DNA from: Burkholderiales bacterium RIFCSPLOWO2_02_FULL_57_36
GTDB taxonomy: Bacteria; Pseudomonadota; Gammaproteobacteria; Burkholderiales; Burkholderiaceae_D
Assembly: GCA_001770855.1 (NCBI GenBank)
Contig: MESE01000137.1
Span: 1-41,234 of the forward strand
Length of the DNA stretch: 41,234 nt
Direction: 5' to 3'
Made by a program: the position numbers and the translations under genes. This document shows positions 15,845 to 24,105 of this stretch, in pieces; within the stretch, counting starts at the first letter, position 1; the number at the start of each line of letters is the position of its first letter. The notes beneath the pieces were generated by a model. That model made no database searches. It saw nothing but the letters and a program-made list of their open reading frames with translations, and was not told where the DNA came from.

Positions 15845-18800
15845 TTAGTCGACAAAACCAAGCATGGGGAGATTACCGTGCGCATCAGTTGAAGCGTAAA
15901 AATCAATTAGTCCAATTTTAAGATTGAACACTTCGAATTCGCTTTTCGCATATACAAAACCCTTTCCTTTGCAAGGCAAAAAGCCTAGCGCGACCGGACA
16001 GGCGACTCCTCCGCCGCCACCGACTGTGATTGCGTTTAGCTTTGCTCCTAACGTCTCGAGTTTTAACGTTCCCTCAACTGCTACTGACATTGTGACTTGT
16101 CCAGATCCATTACTAAAAAGTGGAGAACATTTTGGACTGTAGTCGAAACGAATCGTACCGGTGGCTTGTGCTTTTATCTTTGTGAAAAGTCCTACCTCGA
16201 TCGCTCCCGGAATATAAAGCGAGTAACCCGGAATAGGAATATCAGGTGTGGAAATCTCAACGGCTGGGCCGACCTCAATCTTTTTATATTCGGCTACGTC
16301 GCCAAGAGACTCACAACATTTCTCCCTAGGGCTATAAACTCCATCTACCTTGAATTTTTGTTTGGTAAAGGCGGAATGAACTGGGAGCTTTTTCAACACG
16401 CCAGTAATAAATTCACCAATCCCTGTCTTGGAAGCATCAAACCCAAAAATGACTGGTTGCCCCTTAGGTTGATCTTTGTTCGGATCGAATTTGAATTTGC
16501 AAGTCGGGCAGTCACCAGAGTTATCGATTTCTTCACAATATTTGCATTTTGGCGCATCCTTTGCACACTTATCCGGGTCGTACACGCACGCACCACCCCA
16601 TCCTGCCTTGGTGATGCCTGAACCTGCATCAGTCAATAAAAACGCGCCGTCTTCAGAAACCGTAGCTCTTCCCATCGGCACATACTGGCCAAGGTCGTGA
16701 TCCCACTGCACGATCGGGATGTTGTCGCCGGCAGGGTTGGCGCGCGCGTTGGGCATTTGCACTTCAATCGGCGGATCGAAGCGAGTGCCGGCAGGCTGAA
16801 TTGTCCAGGCAGGTATGCCGAACGCCGCGCCGCCGGCCGGCGGCGCCATCGGCAGCCTGTCCGCCGTCACGGGACTGACGACCAGCGTGCCGACACGCGA
16901 TCCATCCGGAAAGGTCACGCTGTTGGCTTTGACCTTCATCTGGAAGCCTTCGACGCCCGGCATCTTCAAGATCACGTCGTCATTGCCACCCACGATTTTC
17001 GCTTCGCTCGTCAATAACGGAGGCAGGTAAATCGGATGCGCCAATACATTGTCCTGGCCCTGCACGGCATACGCTTCGAAGTGCAGGCTGGGCCATTGCT
17101 GACGCGACGGATCGTTGGTCGGATTGACGGTTCGCCCGTCGATAAACAAATCGATCCGGCCTGGCGGCACATTGGCTAGGTCGAATCGGCCTTGATCATC
17201 CGTGGTACCGGCCAGGGCAGTACGTCCGATCGACACGCGCACGCCTGGAAGAGGCAAGCCTTTATCCGTATAGATCGTGCCCTTGAAGCTGGCCGGACCA
17301 TCTTTGGCTTGTTTTGCCTGAATGTAGAAGGTGGCATTGCCGGTCAAGTCCGAAGCATTCTCGATATTGCCGGTCGCTTCCTTCAGCGCCTTGGCGACAA
17401 TGCGGACGGTGCTGGCGTCGTTGCCGATGGTGGGCCGCAATGCAGCCATGCCGTTTTTGTCAGTGTTGAGCACGATACGTTTACCACCGTTTTGCGCCAC
17501 GCCGCCGAGGTTATCGGTGAAATATGCATTGCCCTCTTCAATCGTGAATACGACCGGAACGTTGGGCAGCAGATTGTCGTCGCGGTCACGCACGACAACG
17601 CTCAATAGCTCCAGCGGCTGGCTGCCGGTTTCGGCAAACTGGTTGGTGCCGAGATCGGCGTTGATTTTGAATACCGCACCGCGTTCGGTGGTCGCGGTAA
17701 AGGTCACGTCCTCCGTCAATCCGGGATGATTTGCCTTCACCACATTGGCGCCGGGACCGCTTTGTTTGCCGGTGGTGAGCCAGACTTGCGCACGACCGCT
17801 TGCGTCCGAAGTGATGACGAGATTGCGGGCAGGCACAACTCCGTCCGGTTTGGTAGCTTGCCCCTGTGTGGTGCTGATAGAACCGGTGCCACGCAAAACG
17901 TCGAATCGGATCGGAAGATTGGCGAGCGGCTCGCCCGCAGCGCTCAGCGCCACCACCACAAGGGGTTTGGGTAGCTCGGTGTAACCCTTGGCACTTTGGT
18001 TATTGCCGCTTAACAGCGTCAAACGATCACTGCCTACCGCAATACGGCTGACCTTCAGGTCCTGACTGCGCGCATTGCCGAACTGGTCGGTGGCGGTAAC
18101 CGTCAATGTGTTCTCGCCGATCTGCAGCGGCACGTCTGCCACCAGATAGAATCGGTCGGCCACTTGGCCGGCTTTGGTTACCCCATTGATTGTCACGGCG
18201 ACTTGCGGCTCGGGTGCACCGATGAAAGCTTCCACCGCATCGTTGACCATGCCGCGCACATCGATCCTGCTATTGGACGTGATCGCATTCGTCAGCGGCG
18301 CTTCGATCGTCAGGATCGGTGCGGTCTGGTCGACGCTGACTTGGATGGCCGCGCTACCGACGCGGCCGGATGCATCGGTCGCCACGGCGGTCAACATGTT
18401 CATCCCTTCACGCAGGAAGAAGTTTTCGAAACGGAACTCTGTGTTGCCGTTTGATAGGGTTGCTTGCTGCTGATTGATGGTGACTGATTGCACCGCTTTG
18501 CTGATCCGTCCTGTAATCGTGACCGGGCGCTCGACATTGCCGGTCAGATTTCCAGGACTACTTGTGTTGGCGCGGCCCAGCATGGCCTTGTCGGCGGGAC
18601 TGGTGATGCTTACCTTGGGCGGCGCATCATAGGTTACTTGCGTACTTGTGCTACGAACCTCGCCGTCGTCGAAAGTCGCTTGTACCGTGATCGTGTTAAT
18701 GCCATCGATCAGATCGACTGTGCCGGTGTATATCACCCTTCCATCGTCGGCAGTACCGGTAACTATCATTTCCTTCCCGTTCACTACCAGGCGGGTGGGA

Positions 18801-21511
18801 TAGGTCTTGTTGGCTTGGGCGTTCGCAACGACCTCCAGCTTGTGGCTTGTCACCGTTTGCGGACCGGCCGGGCTGGTGATGGTGACGTTATAGATCTTTT
18901 GCTCGTCGACTTCAAAACCCCATACCGCACTGGCAGCGGCATTGGTGGTGTTGGCCACTTCCAAATATACGGTATAGGGGCCGGATGCCAATGGCTGCGC
19001 CGGCGTGTAGCTGATGCCTGTGGCAGTGACTTGCGCCAGTGATGTTACGTCGTCGCTGTTGACCATCAAGCGTACGCTAGCCAGGTCGATCCCCACCCGG
19101 CTGTCTTGATAACTCGCGGTAATGGTGGGACGGCTACCCACGGGTAGCATGACATCTTTGGGATCTGTGGCAATGATTTCGGGTGGCTGCGCGCTGCCGA
19201 ACTGCCAATCACTCGTCGTCGAATTGCCTGCCTTGTCGGCAACAATGAGTTTGACCTGATGCGTGGCGTCAGCAAGGGCTTGTGGCACGGTGTATATAAC
19301 GTTGCTTGCCGAAACCACTGCCTGTGCAGTGACGTCGACGCCATTAAAGAACAGTTTGATTTGCGTGGGATCGATGCCGCTGCCCACATCGCTGTATGTG
19401 GCCGAAATGGCTGGCGTGGCGCCGCCAGACACGAAAGTATCCTTTGGGGTCTGCTCGGAAATAATCGGCGCCGTGGCAGTCTTGAACTCCCAGGTTTGGA
19501 TCGTGGCATTTCCGGCGTTGTCGACTACCGTCAGCTTGACGACATGATTTCCTTCAGTAAGCGCTTGCGGCGGCGTGTACGCAATGCCCGTTGCCGTGGC
19601 CTGCGCCAGCGCCGTCACATTCTGGCCGTCGACTTCCAGCACAGTCTTACCGGAATCCACGCCGGTACCACTGTCCTGAAACTGAGCGCTGATGGTGGGA
19701 ATCGCATCTGCGGCCATCGTGACGCCGGCAGTTGGCGTGACATTCGTGACTGCGGGGCCGGTGCCGTCTACACCAAAGCTCCAATTGGCGGTCATCGGAT
19801 TACCCGCGAGATCTCGTACTGTCAGCGCCACGGTATGATTGCCGTCGGAAAGTGCTGCGGCCGGTGTGTAGCTGATACCGGTTGCCGTGATGGTTGCCGC
19901 ACCGGTCACATCCGCGCCGTCGACCACGAGCGTGATCTTGGAAGTATCGATTCCGCTACCGTCATTGTCCACGTACTGTGCAGTGATCGCAGCGGCAGGA
20001 CTGGCGCTGGTGGTGTTGTCCGGCGCTTGCGCGGAAATTGTCGGCGCAATCGTGTCTACGTTGAAGGTCCAGGTCTGGACAGCAGTATTCCCGACCACAT
20101 CGATTACCGTCAATTTGACGGTATGTCCGCCTTGCGCGAATGCTTGCGTTGATGTATATGAAATGCCGGTTGCCGTCACTTGGGCTTGCGCCGTCACGTT
20201 CTGGCCATCGACTTCGAGGCCAATGATACGCAGATCAACGCCGGCGCCGCTATCCTGGAATTGCGCACCGATAGTTTGCGCCATGCCTGCCGCCAAAATC
20301 GCGTTGTTGGCAGGGGCGAGATTGCTGATCGCAGGCGCGATGCCGTCCACGCCGAAGGTCCAGGTAGCCGAGGTGCTGTTGCCGGCCATGTCTTGCACCG
20401 TCAACACCACGACGTGGTTGCCGTCAGCGAGTTTGGTTGGCGATGTATATGCGATGCCCGAGACAGTCTTGACGGCAGCCTCGGTCACGTCGGCGCCATC
20501 AACGGCCATTTGTACTCTAGAAATGTCAACGCCGGTCCCGTCCGTGTCGGCATATTCCGCCGCAATAACTACATTGGGGCTGGCACTGATTGTATTGTTT
20601 GGTGCTTGGCTCAAGATGGCCGGTGCAATCGTATCGACCGTGAACGTCCAGGTGGCGCTCGCCGGATTGCCGCTTTTATCCGCAATCGACAGCAATACCG
20701 TATGCGTGCCTTGCGCCATCGCGGCGGGCGGCTGGTAGGTCATGCCGGCCGCAGTTTTGCTGACCTGAGCGGTAACGTCGACGCCGTCGACGTGCAAGGT
20801 GACTTTGGTCAGATCGATGCCGGAGCTATCTTCGCCGTCTGCGTAGGCCGCACTTACCGTGGGTGTGGCGGTCTTTTGATTTCCTTGCGGCAGCATGTCG
20901 CTGATGGTAGGAGCGGTGATATCAGGCCGGATGACCATCGCCCATTTGAAGAAATGCCGGAACTTCAGATCGTAGAACTGGTTGGCAACATCATCGCGCC
21001 AGTCGTCCACTTTCTTCGCCAGCCCCGGCACGTGATCGTCGTCGTTATCGCGGCCGGACTCAAGGAATTGCCAGCGGCCATCGCGCAGCTCTTTTGGATC
21101 GAGACGGCGGTCGAAGTGTTTTTTGGCGCGAATGGTAATGGTGTCGACACTGGACTTGGTTTGGCCGGGCATGACGACAGCAAAATTTGCGGCAGCGTCA
21201 ATAACCGTCAAGGAACCCAGTTTGCTGGCGACGGTTCCGGCGACATTTGCAGGAATCGTACTGTCATTGCGAACATCGACGCGATAGACGTAATCGTAGA
21301 CCTGCTTGTTGGCAGGCGTACCTGCCACAAGCGTTTTGGATACCGGCTCGTAATGCGTAATGGGAAATTGGGAGGCCGATGGGCTTGCGCCTGCCGCGAC
21401 GGAAATGCCGGCGCTCGTCATGGCGGTAGCAGCCAAGGTCGCCCATATGATTGGACGGATCCAATAGGCCAAAGGGGCGCATTGCGCGCGCAAGCTTCCG
21501 AACAAACTCAT
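15845..21511 (-). CDS. Large exported Ig-repeat protein with variable C-terminal module (1888 aa)
   Basis: An N-terminal export signal (hydrophobic core about 22-40, ending ISVAAGAS) precedes a ~150-aa head. Seven tandem Ig-like repeats of ~95 aa follow (about 196-870), each with SGID-x5-L-x-VDG-x-DVT, ATGISYTP and a TVxLTVxDxAGN-x5-W strand. Then come three diverged Ig/glucodextranase-type domains, two Big_1 (invasin-like) domains (~1165-1385), a carboxypeptidase-regulatory-like domain (~1404-1470) and a ZU5-like domain closing at GITKAGWGG. The last ~260 residues start with a cysteine cluster (CVYDPDKCAKD, CKYCEE, CPTCKF) and are encoded by visibly more AT-rich DNA. ATG at 21511 and GTG at 21514 both fit the upstream AGGGAG. 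It probably acts outside the cell. Confidence 0.9.
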   Translation of the reverse strand: MSLFGSLRAQCAPLAYWIRPIIWATLAATAMTSAGISVAAGASPSASQFPITHYEPVSKTLVAGTPANKQVYDYVYRVDVRNDSTIPANVAGTVASKLGSLTVIDAAANFAVVMPGQTKSSVDTITIRAKKHFDRRLDPKELRDGRWQFLESGRDNDDDHVPGLAKKVDDWRDDVANQFYDLKFRHFFKWAMVIRPDITAPTISDMLPQGNQKTATPTVSAAYADGEDSSGIDLTKVTLHVDGVDVTAQVSKTAAGMTYQPPAAMAQGTHTVLLSIADKSGNPASATWTFTVDTIAPAILSQAPNNTISASPNVVIAAEYADTDGTGVDISRVQMAVDGADVTEAAVKTVSGIAYTSPTKLADGNHVVVLTVQDMAGNSTSATWTFGVDGIAPAISNLAPANNAILAAGMAQTIGAQFQDSGAGVDLRIIGLEVDGQNVTAQAQVTATGISYTSTQAFAQGGHTVKLTVIDVVGNTAVQTWTFNVDTIAPTISAQAPDNTTSASPAAAITAQYVDNDGSGIDTSKITLVVDGADVTGAATITATGISYTPAAALSDGNHTVALTVRDLAGNPMTANWSFGVDGTGPAVTNVTPTAGVTMAADAIPTISAQFQDSGTGVDSGKTVLEVDGQNVTALAQATATGIAYTPPQALTEGNHVVKLTVVDNAGNATIQTWEFKTATAPIISEQTPKDTFVSGGATPAISATYSDVGSGIDPTQIKLFFNGVDVTAQAVVSASNVIYTVPQALADATHQVKLIVADKAGNSTTSDWQFGSAQPPEIIATDPKDVMLPVGSRPTITASYQDSRVGIDLASVRLMVNSDDVTSLAQVTATGISYTPAQPLASGPYTVYLEVANTTNAAASAVWGFEVDEQKIYNVTITSPAGPQTVTSHKLEVVANAQANKTYPTRLVVNGKEMIVTGTADDGRVIYTGTVDLIDGINTITVQATFDDGEVRSTSTQVTYDAPPKVSITSPADKAMLGRANTSSPGNLTGNVERPVTITGRISKAVQSVTINQQQATLSNGNTEFRFENFFLREGMNMLTAVATDASGRVGSAAIQVSVDQTAPILTIEAPLTNAITSNSRIDVRGMVNDAVEAFIGAPEPQVAVTINGVTKAGQVADRFYLVADVPLQIGENTLTVTATDQFGNARSQDLKVSRIAVGSDRLTLLSGNNQSAKGYTELPKPLVVVALSAAGEPLANLPIRFDVLRGTGSISTTQGQATKPDGVVPARNLVITSDASGRAQVWLTTGKQSGPGANVVKANHPGLTEDVTFTATTERGAVFKINADLGTNQFAETGSQPLELLSVVVRDRDDNLLPNVPVVFTIEEGNAYFTDNLGGVAQNGGKRIVLNTDKNGMAALRPTIGNDASTVRIVAKALKEATGNIENASDLTGNATFYIQAKQAKDGPASFKGTIYTDKGLPLPGVRVSIGRTALAGTTDDQGRFDLANVPPGRIDLFIDGRTVNPTNDPSRQQWPSLHFEAYAVQGQDNVLAHPIYLPPLLTSEAKIVGGNDDVILKMPGVEGFQMKVKANSVTFPDGSRVGTLVVSPVTADRLPMAPPAGGAAFGIPAWTIQPAGTRFDPPIEVQMPNARANPAGDNIPIVQWDHDLGQYVPMGRATVSEDGAFLLTDAGSGITKAGWGGACVYDPDKCAKDAPKCKYCEEIDNSGDCPTCKFKFDPNKDQPKGQPVIFGFDASKTGIGEFITGVLKKLPVHSAFTKQKFKVDGVYSPREKCCESLGDVAEYKKIEVGPAVEISTPDIPIPGYSLYIPGAIEVGLFTKIKAQATGTIRFDYSPKCSPLFSNGSGQVTMSVAVEGTLKLETLGAKLNAITVGGGGGVACPVALGFLPCKGKGFVYAKSEFEVFNLKIGLIDFYASTDAHGNLPMLGFVD
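18900..20930 (-). repeat. Seven tandem Ig-like repeats in the 1888-aa protein
   Basis: Successive ~95-codon units begin APTISDMLPQ, APAILSQAPN, APAISNLAPA, APTISAQAPD, GPAVTNVTPT, APIISEQTPK and PPEIIATDPK. Each contains a G-x-D motif, VDGxDVT or a variant, and ATGISYT or a variant. Protein identity between units is high enough to imply recent duplication. Confidence 0.85.
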
Positions 21512-21534
21512 CACAAAGAACTCCCTGCGTCACT

Positions 21535-21579
21535 TAATAAGTTGTAACTTGTCGAATGGAAATTGATTCAAATCAATTT
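21535..21579 (-). promoter_or_regulatory. FNR/Anr-type operator and likely promoter of the exoprotein array
   Basis: TTGATTCAAATCAA at 21563-21576 matches the FNR/Anr/Dnr consensus TTGAT-N4-ATCAA perfectly and is embedded in a longer palindrome (AAATTGATT-CA-AATCAATTT, 21560-21579). On the minus strand a -10-like TTATTA or TATTAA lies at 21534-21540. That would place transcription start near 21528, about 41 bases from the operator centre, the class II activation spacing. The translation start is at 21511. The promoter is inferred from spacing only. Confidence 0.6.
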
Positions 21580-21790
21580 TCCTTTTCAGTCCGGGAGGTT
21601 ATCAGAATTGCTATTTTGTTACAAAGTTTTTGATTGGCTTTTTACAATACTGTTGCATATTTTATAAAGTTAATTAAGGGAAAGCTTACACATTGTGTTT
21701 TACGACAATCGCTAACTTTAAATTTTGAAATTGTTGTTAAGGCAATTAAGACCGTGGTAGTCTTTCGCGCTGGAAAGAAGGGGATCCGGG
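21580..21790. promoter_or_regulatory. AT-rich divergent intergenic region
   Basis: This AT-rich stretch lies between the divergent exoprotein array and the transglycosylase/secretion operon, so it should hold the promoter of the latter. I could not pick a convincing -35/-10 pair or a sigma-54 site. AAGGGGA lies just before the GTG at 21791 and is the likely ribosome binding site. Confidence 0.4.
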
Positions 21791-22414
21791 GTGAAAATAT
21801 ATGCACTGAAATGGAAACATGCCATATGCGTATTAGGAGCATATGTTTGCACAATGGCTTCAGCTGCCGATGTTTTTCGCTCTGTTAACCCTGATGGCAG
21901 TTTCAAATATGCAAGTCAGCTTTTGGACACCAGCTATTCTCTTTATCTGAAAAGTGAATCCAGCGTAACGTCCGATGTACCTAAAAGCATTCCTTGGGTT
22001 ATTTCCAAGAAAGAGAAACAGCTTGAGCCGTTAATTCTTCAGTTTGCACAAAAACACGCGGTCGATCCGGCCTTGGTGCGTGCAGTCATCGCTGTCGAAT
22101 CCCGTTTCAATCCGCATGCCGTATCCGCAAAAGGTGCAACTGGCGTAATGCAATTGATGCCGGCGACCGCTGCCCGGTATGGCGTTACCAATCGCGCCGA
22201 TCCTGTACAGAATATTGAGGCGGGCGTACGTTACCTGAAAGACTTGCTGGCGCTGCACAAAGGCAATGTTGCGCTGGCCTTGGCTTCCTATAATGCCGGA
22301 GAAGGTGCCGTGGCCCGGCACGGCCGACGCATCCCGCCCTATAAAGAAACCATGCTGTATGTACCCGCGGTACTGACCCGGCTGGAAGCCGCCCGCAGCA
22401 CCACTGCCCCGTAG
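21791..22414 (+). CDS. Periplasmic lytic transglycosylase, SLT domain (GH23-type)
   Basis: A 207-aa protein with a signal peptide cleaved near MASA-A (about residue 25) and a short DUF4124-like segment (ADVFRSVNPDGSFKYASQ). The SLT domain spans ~75-200: catalytic glutamate E103 in RAVIAVESRFNPHAVS, then KGATGVMQLMPATAARYG, VRYLKDLL and ASYNAGEGAV. These enzymes cleave peptidoglycan glycan strands to 1,6-anhydromuropeptides. The gene starts with GTG behind AAGGGGA and ends 15 bases before gspG. It probably opens the wall for the secretin machine encoded downstream. Confidence 0.92.
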   Translation: MKIYALKWKHAICVLGAYVCTMASAADVFRSVNPDGSFKYASQLLDTSYSLYLKSESSVTSDVPKSIPWVISKKEKQLEPLILQFAQKHAVDPALVRAVIAVESRFNPHAVSAKGATGVMQLMPATAARYGVTNRADPVQNIEAGVRYLKDLLALHKGNVALALASYNAGEGAVARHGRRIPPYKETMLYVPAVLTRLEAARSTTAP

Positions 22415-22429
22415 AAAACGATTCTGAAC

Positions 22430-22870
22430 ATGCCTACTACTTCAACTTATTCCGACGTCGTCCGTTTCAAGCGTTCAGGCGGCTTTACCCTGCTCGAACT
22501 GCTGGTAGTCATCGTCATCATCGGCTTGCTTGCCGCCTATGTCGGGCCGAAGTATTTTTCGCAGTTGGGAAAATCGGAAGTGACCGTCGCCAAAGCGCAG
22601 ATCGAAGCGTTCGAAAAAGCGCTCGATACATTCCGCCTCGACGTTGGGCGCTATCCGCTGACCGAAGAAGGATTGGCCGCACTGCTGACCAAACCAGCCG
22701 CGGCCACAAAGTGGAATGGCCCATACCTGAAAAAAGACGTGCCCCAGGATCCATGGGGACAAGCCTATCTATATAGAGCGCCGGGCAGCAAGGGCGACTA
22801 CGACATCCTGTCCTATGGCAAGGATGGCCAGCCCGGCGGTACGGCCGAGAATGCCGACATCACCAATTAA
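22430..22870 (+). CDS. gspG: Type II secretion major pseudopilin GspG
   Basis: 146 aa. A short basic leader ends RSGG, followed by the prepilin motif F-T-L-L-E with Glu at mature position 5, and the hydrophobic helix LLVVIVIIGLLAAYVGPKYF. The C-terminal DILSYGKDGQPGGTAENADI is the calcium-binding loop typical of GspG and separates it from type IV pilins. Cleavage and methylation need a GspO/PilD peptidase, which is not in this window. It is the main subunit of the periplasmic pseudopilus. Confidence 0.93.
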   Translation: MPTTSTYSDVVRFKRSGGFTLLELLVVIVIIGLLAAYVGPKYFSQLGKSEVTVAKAQIEAFEKALDTFRLDVGRYPLTEEGLAALLTKPAAATKWNGPYLKKDVPQDPWGQAYLYRAPGSKGDYDILSYGKDGQPGGTAENADITN

Positions 22871-22902
22871 TCGCTCCGCATCCTTGATCCGAGAACCATT
22901 TT

Positions 22903-24105
22903 ATGCAGTACGATGTCCGCGCCCTGTCCGCTGATCACCTGATGACGCCGCTCATCATCGATGCGCATGATGAGCTCGACGCACGGCGGCAAGTCGAAGC
23001 GCGCGGCTTGTTCGTCGCCTCCGTTGCGCCGGTGCGGCGTTCCCTGTTGGACGGATTGTTTTCCCGCACCGCGCGCTCGGGGCATCTGTCGCTGGTGCTG
23101 TTCAGCCAGGAATTGCTTGCGCTGCTGAATGCAGGGTTGAGTATCGTCGAATGTCTCGAAGCCCTGCTGGAAAAAGAAGCGAATGCCGCTACACGCTCGG
23201 TATTGACTCGTTTGCTGGCCGGACTGCGGGAAGGCAAACGTTTTTCTACGGTACTGTCGGAGCAGTCGGACTTGTTCCCGCCGCTATACATCGGCATCGT
23301 CAAGGCGGCGGAAGGCACCAGCGATTTACCGCGTTCACTGACGCGCTATATCGATTATCAGCAACGCATCGATGCCGTACGCAGCAAAATCATCAGTGCC
23401 GCGATCTATCCGTTGATTCTGCTGTTTGTCGGCGGCGGCGTTTCATTCTTTTTGATCGGTTATGTCGTGCCGCGCTTTGCCGAGGTGTATCAAGGCGCCG
23501 GGCGCGACCTGCCCTGGATGTCGAAACTGCTGTTGAGCTGGGGTCAATTTGCCGGCGCCCATACCAAAGGATTACTGATCGGAATCGCCATCGGCGTGAT
23601 TGCGCTTTTCATCGCGCTACGCCGGTTTTTCGCGCAAGGCGGCATTGCGCGCTTGATGTCGGCATTGCCCGGTATCGGTGAGCGCGCACGCATCTACGAA
23701 TTGTCGCGCTTGTATTTGACCTTGGGGATGCTGCTCGAAGGCGGGATTCCAATCGTACCTGCGATGCAAACCGTCCATGGCATGGTGTCGGCCGATATCA
23801 AGACCAGCCTGAAAAACGCCACGGAAAGCATTCAATCCGGCACACCGCTGTCCGTCGCGTTCGAAGCCAACCACCTCACGACACCGATCTCTCTGCGCAT
23901 GCTGCGCGTCGGCGAACGCTCCGGAGAACTGGGGCAAATGCTGACGCAGTCAGCCGCGTTCTATGACGGTGAAATCAGCCGCTGGATCGACCGGTTCACG
24001 CGCACCTTCGAGCCGCTGTTGATGGCAGCCATCGGACTGATCGTCGGTGCGATCGTGGTGTTACTGTATATGCCGATCTTCGATTTGGCCGGGAGCTTGT
24101 CATGA
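22903..24105 (+). CDS. gspF: Type II secretion inner-membrane platform protein GspF
   Basis: 400 aa with two GspF/PilC cytoplasmic domains. The first contains LFSQELLALLNAGLSIVECLEALL and the second ELSRLYLTLGMLLEGGIPIV. There are three membrane helices: about 165-190 (AAIYPLILLFVGGGVSFFLI), 220-242 and 370-395. Length and topology are normal for the family. It anchors the ATPase and the assembling pseudopilus. Its TGA overlaps the gspE ATG (24102-24105). Confidence 0.93.
   Translation: MQYDVRALSADHLMTPLIIDAHDELDARRQVEARGLFVASVAPVRRSLLDGLFSRTARSGHLSLVLFSQELLALLNAGLSIVECLEALLEKEANAATRSVLTRLLAGLREGKRFSTVLSEQSDLFPPLYIGIVKAAEGTSDLPRSLTRYIDYQQRIDAVRSKIISAAIYPLILLFVGGGVSFFLIGYVVPRFAEVYQGAGRDLPWMSKLLLSWGQFAGAHTKGLLIGIAIGVIALFIALRRFFAQGGIARLMSALPGIGERARIYELSRLYLTLGMLLEGGIPIVPAMQTVHGMVSADIKTSLKNATESIQSGTPLSVAFEANHLTTPISLRMLRVGERSGELGQMLTQSAAFYDGEISRWIDRFTRTFEPLLMAAIGLIVGAIVVLLYMPIFDLAGSLS

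Noticed and set aside
18900..20930. Regular repeats that could suggest a CRISPR or satellite array
   Set aside because: Period is ~285 bases, divisible by three, and encodes Ig-like domains in a continuous frame; there are no short identical repeats with unique spacers.
3010..21511. Dockerin modules in the giant proteins that could pair with the secretin's cohesin domain
   Set aside because: No paired D-x-N-x-D-G calcium loops of dockerin type were found in either protein.
20180..21547. 455-aa open frame on the plus strand, opposite the 1888-aa gene
   Set aside because: It is antisense to a well-supported repeat protein, and its length follows from GC-rich third positions; it shows no domain or signal peptide of its own.
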